From NCBI GenBank assembly GCA_030524175.1, contig JAUNHC010000016.1:54146-118145 (forward strand): a DNA stretch of 64,000 nucleotides, written 5' to 3'. This document shows positions 58,733 through 64,000 of this stretch, in pieces. Position numbers and translations under genes: made by a program. This DNA comes from Eubacteriales bacterium (GTDB lineage: Bacteria; Bacillota; Clostridia; Lachnospirales; Lachnospiraceae). Below the pieces are notes generated by a model, which had not been told where the DNA came from, ran no database searches, and was given only the letters and a program-made list of their open reading frames with translations. Every line of letters starts with the position of its first letter. Within the stretch, counting starts at the first letter, position 1.

Positions 58733-59251
58733 ATGGATGATTTAATTAAGAGGGCTAAAGCACGTGATGCAGATGCATTTACCCAGCTGATGCAGTCGCA
58801 GATGCAGACCATGTATAAGACTGCGCGGTCTGTTCTCCGGGATGATGAAGATGTGGCAGATGCTGTGTCAGATACAATTCTTACCTGTTGGGAGAAATTG
58901 GGACAGCTTCAGGAGGACAAGTATTTCCGCACATGGATGACAAGGATTTTGGTGAACAAATGCAGAGATATACTGCGGAAGAAGGAATACCTGTTTTATA
59001 CCGATAAAGTTCCGGAGGTGGAGAGCAGGGAAAGGGGCTTTGAGAATCTGGAATGGGAGCAGGCACTTGCGGCCTTGGCAGAACATTACAGGTCGGTAGT
59101 GATACTTTACTATGTAGAAGGATTTAAGACATCCGAGATAGCGCAAATACTTCAGATACCGGAATCCACGGTACGTACAAGACTTGCCCGGGCCAGAGAG
59201 AAGCTGGCAGAGGATTATTTTCCTCAGGAGAGAAGGAGGGGCGTTTTATGA
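58733..59251 (+). CDS. RNA polymerase ECF sigma factor (module 2)
   Basis: 172 residues from ATG 58733 (GAAGGAGC upstream). Region 2 ('DDEDVADAVSDTILTCWEKL', 'YFRTWMTRILVNKCRDIL') and region 4 ('VVILYYVEGFKTSEIAQIL', 'STVRTRLARAREKL') are complete. Close in sequence to module 1 (29864-30346). The stop overlaps the anti-sigma start by ATGA. Confidence 0.92.
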   Translation: MDDLIKRAKARDADAFTQLMQSQMQTMYKTARSVLRDDEDVADAVSDTILTCWEKLGQLQEDKYFRTWMTRILVNKCRDILRKKEYLFYTDKVPEVESRERGFENLEWEQALAALAEHYRSVVILYYVEGFKTSEIAQILQIPESTVRTRLARAREKLAEDYFPQERRRGVL

Positions 59252-60492
59252 AAGAGCGTGATAAAGTGATAAGAAGGCATCCACAGGAATCCAGGCCGGA
59301 TACAGGAGACATTTTAAGTATTCTTCAGGAAGATATTATAATTCCTGATATTGTGCAGAAAAAGGCAGAGGCTGCCTTTGAGGCTGTCAGGAAGGAGCAG
59401 GCGAATGAGGAAAGGCAAGAAAAATCCGGGGAGAAAAGAGCAGTATCCAGACGAAGAAGAATGACGAAAAAGCAAATAGGACTTCTTATGAGCGCGGCTG
59501 TGCTGGCGGCCGGAGCGGTGACAGCCGGGGCTGCTGCATATATGAAATGGAGCAAGAGCCTTTCCCAGGGAATGCAGGCAAGTGATGAGATGCAGAGAAA
59601 ACTGGAAGATGTGAAGATGGTGGTACCGGTGAATAAAACTTCAGTGTGCAATGGGATTACCGTGACAGCAGAGCAGTCCATTGTGGACAACTATTATGCG
59701 CAGATCATCTTTCGGGTGGAGGGATATCAGCCGCCGGAAGGAGAACAGCCGGGCTTTGAAAATATGACTGTGACACTGGATGGTTATGAACCTATTAAAA
59801 ATTGGGGCACATCGGATTATGATGAAAAATCAGATTTTAGCTATATTGGTGGCTTTTATAATGGACTTATAGCAGGAGAAGATGGACGGGCAGTGCGGGC
59901 AGACGGATCGATCCCAAAGGACACGGAAAATATTGCGAAGTATGTGCAGGATGATGGAAGCATGGAATATATAGTTACATTGAGTAATCCCAGACAAAAA
60001 GGGATCTTTCTTAATAAGGCTGTTCATATTGAACTAAAAAATGTAGGGACACTAGCGAAAGCGGAATATTATCCTGATCTGGAAGGCATCTGGACCTTTG
60101 ATTGGATACTCACCGGAAGTGAGGAGATGAAAGTATATGATCTGGATGCTCCTGTGGGAGATACCGGGGCCAAGGTTATACATGCGGAAATTTCTCCTAT
60201 CTCTTTACGTGTTACTTATCTTCTGCCCAGAGAGGTGCTGGAAAAAAGCGCAGGTGAGTTTGCATTCGGGGGATATCCATTCAGTATGCCTGGAGTGAAA
60301 ATGAAAGACGGTACCCTCTATCCTGATTTATATCTTGGACCTGGAAGCATAGGGTACCTATCTGAGGAATCAGATGAGTATTCCACAGCATTTCCCATTG
60401 ACAGAATCCTGGATGTGTCTCAGACAGATGCGCTGATTATCAAGAATATAGAGGATGATAATGATTTCTATGTTATTCCTCTGGAAGAATAG
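59248..60492 (+). CDS. DUF4179 membrane protein, probable anti-sigma factor (module 2)
   Basis: 414 residues. A cytoplasmic, strongly charged N-terminus of about 72 residues precedes one transmembrane helix (about 75-95) and a DUF4179-type extracellular domain ('KTSVCNGITVTAEQSIVDNYYAQIIF' in parts). It is translationally coupled to the sigma gene. Presumed to bind the sigma factor at the membrane. It shares layout with the module 1 protein but has diverged outside the membrane, so the two modules probably sense different signals. Confidence 0.8.
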   Translation: MKERDKVIRRHPQESRPDTGDILSILQEDIIIPDIVQKKAEAAFEAVRKEQANEERQEKSGEKRAVSRRRRMTKKQIGLLMSAAVLAAGAVTAGAAAYMKWSKSLSQGMQASDEMQRKLEDVKMVVPVNKTSVCNGITVTAEQSIVDNYYAQIIFRVEGYQPPEGEQPGFENMTVTLDGYEPIKNWGTSDYDEKSDFSYIGGFYNGLIAGEDGRAVRADGSIPKDTENIAKYVQDDGSMEYIVTLSNPRQKGIFLNKAVHIELKNVGTLAKAEYYPDLEGIWTFDWILTGSEEMKVYDLDAPVGDTGAKVIHAEISPISLRVTYLLPREVLEKSAGEFAFGGYPFSMPGVKMKDGTLYPDLYLGPGSIGYLSEESDEYSTAFPIDRILDVSQTDALIIKNIEDDNDFYVIPLEE

Positions 60493-60500
60493 AAATGCAG

Positions 60501-60562
60501 AAACCGGCATAAAGGAAGCCTACCGGGAAGTATTCCGGGGCTGGCCTTTGTGCCGGTTTTTG
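60501..60562. terminator. Bidirectional terminator between anti-sigma 2 and the CDF gene
   Basis: AAACCGGCATAAAGG (60501-60515) and CCTTTGTGCCGGTTT (60545-60559) with one mismatch, then T residues. Confidence 0.8.
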
Positions 60563-60571
60563 AGATGATCT

Positions 60572-61741
60572 TCAGCAATAAGCTTTGTCGATCTGGATTA
60601 CTGCGAAGTATTTTCCTCCGGGCAGGGCATGGATCTGTTCTTTTAATTTATTGATGACATCATTGTCTGTGTAAATGCTGTCATAGGGCATTACCACATC
60701 GAAAATCAGGTTGGTGTGGGTGGGGCCTTCTACCATGCGGAAATCATGTATGGAAAAACGGGAATCTAAATTCTTTGCCATTTTTGAAATAACCCGGTGC
60801 ATCTCGTTGATTTCTGCATTGTCTGTGACAATGGGGTCCATATGGATGGTGGCAGAGCATTTGAGTTTTTCCTGCAGCTCGTGCTCAATATTGTCAATCT
60901 CGTCATGTATGTTCAGGAGATTCCCGTCAGCAGATACTTCTGCGTGCAGGGAAATCATCAGTCTCCCGGGGCCGTAATCATGGACTATAAGATCGTGGAT
61001 TCCATGGACCATAGGATGCCCCATGACAATTTCATGTATTTGAGTGACAAGCTCTTTCTGGGGAGGCTGTCCCAGAAGAGGATCCATAGTATCCTTCAAT
61101 GTTTTAAATCCTGTATAAAATATGAACAATCCGACCAAAACCCCGAACCAGCCGTCCAGGAGGATTCCTGTAAGCTGACTGATGATAGTAGCTGCCAGGA
61201 CAAGGGTGGTGGAGACGGTATCACTTAAGCTGTCCATGGCTGTTGCCTGCATGGCGGCACTTTTAAGCTTCCTGCCCAATGCACTGTTGTAGTAAGCCAT
61301 ATATACCTTTACGAGAATAGAGGCCGCCAGGATTGCCAGGATAAGGGGGCTGCTTTCAATGGGCGCGGGGTGGAGCAATTTTTCCACAGAGGATTTAATA
61401 AGTTCAAATCCCATGATCAATATTGCCACTGATACAAAAAGTCCTGAAATATATTCCATTCTGCCGTGCCCGAAAGGATGCTCAGGGTCTGGCTTTTGTC
61501 CCGATAATTTGAAGCCTATGAGGGTGATAAGGGAAGAACCTGCATCAGATAAGTTGTTAAAAGCATCTGCCGTGATGGCTATGGAACCGCTTAAGGTTCC
61601 TGCCAGCCATTTTCCGAAAAACAGCATAATATTTAATGCTATACCAACAGCACCGCTGAGTATTCCGTATGACTGGCGTACAGCCGGTGATTGATAGTCT
61701 TCATAATTTTTGATCAGTATACGTGATAAAAAAGTAATCAT
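60572..61741 (-). CDS. Cation diffusion facilitator family transporter
   Basis: 389 residues. Six membrane helices with the zinc-site motifs 'ADAFNNLSDAGSS' in helix 2 and 'ATAMDSLSDTVSTT' in helix 5 (the DxxxD type), then a C-terminal metallochaperone-like domain (about 210-385) that is longer than average. It exports Zn2+, Mn2+, Fe2+ or similar in exchange for protons. The metal cannot be told. No regulator gene is adjacent. Confidence 0.92.
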   Translation of the reverse strand: MITFLSRILIKNYEDYQSPAVRQSYGILSGAVGIALNIMLFFGKWLAGTLSGSIAITADAFNNLSDAGSSLITLIGFKLSGQKPDPEHPFGHGRMEYISGLFVSVAILIMGFELIKSSVEKLLHPAPIESSPLILAILAASILVKVYMAYYNSALGRKLKSAAMQATAMDSLSDTVSTTLVLAATIISQLTGILLDGWFGVLVGLFIFYTGFKTLKDTMDPLLGQPPQKELVTQIHEIVMGHPMVHGIHDLIVHDYGPGRLMISLHAEVSADGNLLNIHDEIDNIEHELQEKLKCSATIHMDPIVTDNAEINEMHRVISKMAKNLDSRFSIHDFRMVEGPTHTNLIFDVVMPYDSIYTDNDVINKLKEQIHALPGGKYFAVIQIDKAYC

Positions 61742-62015
61742 TATATAAATCTCCTGAGTTTTTATGTACCAGGAAATGGTATCACAATTCTATAAAAACT
61801 GCCAGTAGGATTTTATTTCTTTTTCTATAGGCACAGCGTATGTGATTTTATACAATAATTTGTTGGAGAGTGTTGGACTGAAAGGAATATTTATGTTAAA
61901 ATAAGGAAAAATAGACGAAATATAGATATAATTTGGAGAAAAGTATATTGATATCGCACAATAAACCTCCCTTATTTGCTCTAGATTTCGCGGTAAATAT
62001 TCGGAGGTGCACTTT

Positions 62016-63626
62016 ATGAAAAACAAAGAACGGGGTAAAAAAAGCGGTTGGTTTGCAGTTATTTTTGCAGTCATCAATATACTGGCAATAGTGGCGGTAT
62101 ACCGAAGAGAAACAGTATATATAGACTACAGTTTATCTGGACATGCCCAGGAAATTAAAAGAAAAACAGAGGATGTGATGGAAAATTATAAGCATTCCTT
62201 CCAACTGTTCACTCAAATGCTTTCCAGGGAAATAGAAAATAATCCTGACCCGGATGATATCTGGGACTACCTGAAAAAAATAGACCCTGTTATGCTTGGA
62301 ATTGAAGGGGACACCTTTGACGGATTGTATATGTATTATAAGGACCGATATCTGTATAGCTGGGATACCCCGTATTCCCAGTATGAGGATACAGGGTATA
62401 TTGCCACGGAAAGACCGTGGTATAAGGATGCGGTTGCTGGCAATGGTGATATTGTTTTTACCCCGCCTTACATGAGCTATGCAAATCATTATATACTCTC
62501 TACCATATCCCAGCTTCAGCCCGATGGTGAAACAGTTTTTGCCTATGATATCAAGATGGGAGATATTCAGAATCTTGTATCTACTCTCCAGGCTTACGGG
62601 GACGAAGAAATGATAATATTTGACTATCAGGGAACCATAGTCGGCAGTACAAATGATAAATATCTGGGAGGGAGTCTTTCCGCTTCAACAGAGGATTCTG
62701 CCAAATCACTGTCAGAGGCAAAGGCTGCCCTGGACAATGCAGGAGATATCACTGAAGACGAGAAATCCAAGCTTGAGGATCAGGTTAAATCAGCAGATGC
62801 TTTCCATACTTTCAGAAAGAACATAGATGAGGGACTTTCGGACTTGATGGAAGATGAGGGAAAAGCAGGAACACTGAAAATCGGCAATAAGAGTTATTAC
62901 GGCTTTTTACTTCTTGGGGATGAGTATAGTTTTCTGATCACGGTTCCCTTCTTTACCATGCTGAAAGCTACAGTGCAGATTTGGCTTCTGCCTCTTTTGG
63001 TATTGGAACTGCTTCTTATTTATATATTAAGCCGTATAGGAAAATGGCAGAGGAATCGCGAACTGCAGGCTGCTTACGTAGAATTAGGGCAGACTCAGAA
63101 ACGTCTGGAGATTGCTTTAAGCGCAGCGCAGAAAGCAGCGGCCATTGATGACTTGACAGGAATGATGAACTTCAAATCATTCCGTAAAGGTGTTGCGGAT
63201 ATATTGGAGGAAATGGAACCTGACGAGACAGGTATTCTTATTATGATAGATGGGGATCACTTTAAGCTTGTCAACGACAAATTCGGCCATACTGTCGGTG
63301 ACGAGGTTATTAAGCTGTCAGCCCAGATGATCATAGGACGTATCAGGACCATTGACCTTGCATCCCGCCTGCACGGAGATGAGTTTGCCATTTTTGTCTC
63401 GAACACAGATGACTATTCTGTTGCACAGACAATTATGAAGGATATCAACAGTACTTTGGCAAAAGAAGCGGCCAGAAGGAAGATGCCGTCCATAACCATG
63501 TCGGCCGGGGCTGTTATTGCAAAGCATGGAGATATCTACGCGAATCTTGCAAAAGCAGCTGATGCGGCAATGTATAAGGCAAAGGAAACCCATAACGGCG
63601 GATTCGCCAGTGTTGACGACTTATAG
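62016..63626 (+). CDS. Membrane-bound diguanylate cyclase-like protein with Cache sensor
   Basis: 536 residues from ATG 62016 (CGGAGGTG at 62002-62009). One membrane helix (about 11-30), an extracellular Cache-type sensor (about 45-305; 'YIATERPWYKDAV', 'DIKMGDIQNLV'), a second helix (about 310-335), a coiled linker and a C-terminal GGDEF domain (about 370-535). The active-site motif reads RLHGDEF in place of GGDEF, i.e. the first glycine is His. Metal-binding aspartates are kept ('IMIDGDHFKLVNDKFGH'). It probably makes or senses c-di-GMP in response to a small extracellular ligand. Confidence 0.88.
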   Translation: MKNKERGKKSGWFAVIFAVINILAIVAVYRRETVYIDYSLSGHAQEIKRKTEDVMENYKHSFQLFTQMLSREIENNPDPDDIWDYLKKIDPVMLGIEGDTFDGLYMYYKDRYLYSWDTPYSQYEDTGYIATERPWYKDAVAGNGDIVFTPPYMSYANHYILSTISQLQPDGETVFAYDIKMGDIQNLVSTLQAYGDEEMIIFDYQGTIVGSTNDKYLGGSLSASTEDSAKSLSEAKAALDNAGDITEDEKSKLEDQVKSADAFHTFRKNIDEGLSDLMEDEGKAGTLKIGNKSYYGFLLLGDEYSFLITVPFFTMLKATVQIWLLPLLVLELLLIYILSRIGKWQRNRELQAAYVELGQTQKRLEIALSAAQKAAAIDDLTGMMNFKSFRKGVADILEEMEPDETGILIMIDGDHFKLVNDKFGHTVGDEVIKLSAQMIIGRIRTIDLASRLHGDEFAIFVSNTDDYSVAQTIMKDINSTLAKEAARRKMPSITMSAGAVIAKHGDIYANLAKAADAAMYKAKETHNGGFASVDDL

Positions 63627-63912
63627 GGGAACAATCAGGCGTTACTGTTCACTGGCAATGTCAGTTAGTTAAGAAGACGAAATAAGATGTCCTCTGCTAA
63701 AAGCTACTTGTGAGGCACGGAAGAAGGGCGTTAGACATAGAAATACAAGTTGGATTGAACATGGTCGTTTTGTTTTGGACATGACAAAAAGACAGATTCA
63801 CATCTGCTTCAAAATGGGATATACTGATTGTGGTTAGTTTCATATTATGAAAAACGGTAGGTGAAGCTGACTGGTACACGGAATCTGTGCTGACGGGCAT
63901 AGTTCCGCTCAG
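63627..63912. other. Gene-free region at the right end
   Basis: Begins with GTTACTGTTCAC (63641-63652), the same word as in the hairpins at 9751 and 31589. A short frame around 63690-63835 resembles coding sequence weakly (Arg/Lys-rich) but has no start site or recognised family. Confidence 0.5.
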
Positions 63913-63950
63913 GCCTGATAGGCAGTGTATTCTGCCCTATCAGGCTTTCT
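63913..63950 (+). terminator. Intrinsic terminator at the intron insertion point
   Basis: GCCTGATAG-GCAG pairs with CTGCCCTATCAGGC (one bulge) and is followed by TTTCT. The group II intron begins at the next base. Confidence 0.75.
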
Positions 63951-64000
63951 GTGCGCCTGGCGGCGCACGTTTCTAATAGGTGAAAGTCCTTAATTCGCCC
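63951..64000 (+). mobile_element. 5' end of a group II intron, probably class IIC (continues past window)
   Basis: GTGCGCCTGGCGGCGCAC starts with the group II 5' consensus GTGYG and is followed by TAATAGGTGAAAGTCC, matching the conserved domain I opening of bacterial IIC introns. Its position right after a terminator hairpin is the known target preference of class IIC. The reverse transcriptase gene would lie to the right. Confidence 0.7.

Overview
The window is a chromosomal segment of a Gram-positive, moderate-GC gut-type Clostridia, most likely Lachnospiraceae (Blautia-like; the genus is a guess). Pointers are AGGAGG ribosome binding sites, occasional GTG/TTG starts, the tig-clpP-clpX-lon-engB order, ECF transporter genes, DUF4179 anti-sigma proteins and DUF3791/DUF3990 genes. 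All calls rest on reading the sequence; no database search was run.

Layout. 1-4 kb (minus): end of an NMT1-type substrate-binding protein, an overlapping DUF3791-DUF3990-DUF3791 cassette, and a secreted SH3 protein translationally coupled to a GHKL sensor kinase. 4-9.4 kb: a MocR regulator with a palindrome at its own promoter, a partner aminotransferase, and a convergent MalT-like LuxR regulator. 9.6-19.7 kb: a ribonucleoside/ribose locus with ribokinase, two exported nucleoside hydrolases, a small exported protein, a ribose-type ABC importer (rbsB-rbsA-rbsC) and a convergent LacI-ribokinase fusion. 19.9-29.3 kb: a Crp/Fnr regulator, then a hexitol PTS island (two MtlA-type EIICB proteins, MtlR, EIIA, 1-phosphofructokinase, a sorbose-1-phosphate-reductase-like dehydrogenase, a dedicated HPr). 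Both PTS promoters carry the same inverted repeat at the same distance from the -35 box.

29.3-46 kb: a 290-bp palindromic element, an ECF sigma/DUF4179 anti-sigma pair, malQ, mgtE behind an M-box Mg2+ riboswitch, an orphan HicB, a secreted Fn3/Big2 protein, a double FtsX permease, and a scarred stretch (XRE gene cut by an IS256-family relic, a third nucleoside hydrolase, a frameshifted integrase) ending at tRNA-Gly(CCC). PsiE, ferritin, proC and a CYTH protein follow.

46.6-57 kb is housekeeping: DJ-1/PfpI protein, trigger factor, ClpP, ClpX, Lon, EngB, EcfA1-EcfA2-EcfT and TruA. 57-64 kb: a BlaI repressor with a truncated BlaR1-like partner, a 166-bp palindromic element, a second ECF/DUF4179 pair, a cation-diffusion transporter, a Cache-GGDEF protein, and at the right edge the apparent 5' end of a group IIC intron directly after a terminator hairpin.

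The two most coherent functional systems are extracellular nucleoside cleavage coupled to ribose uptake, and a hexitol pathway that may run through fructose-1-phosphate rather than fructose-6-phosphate.
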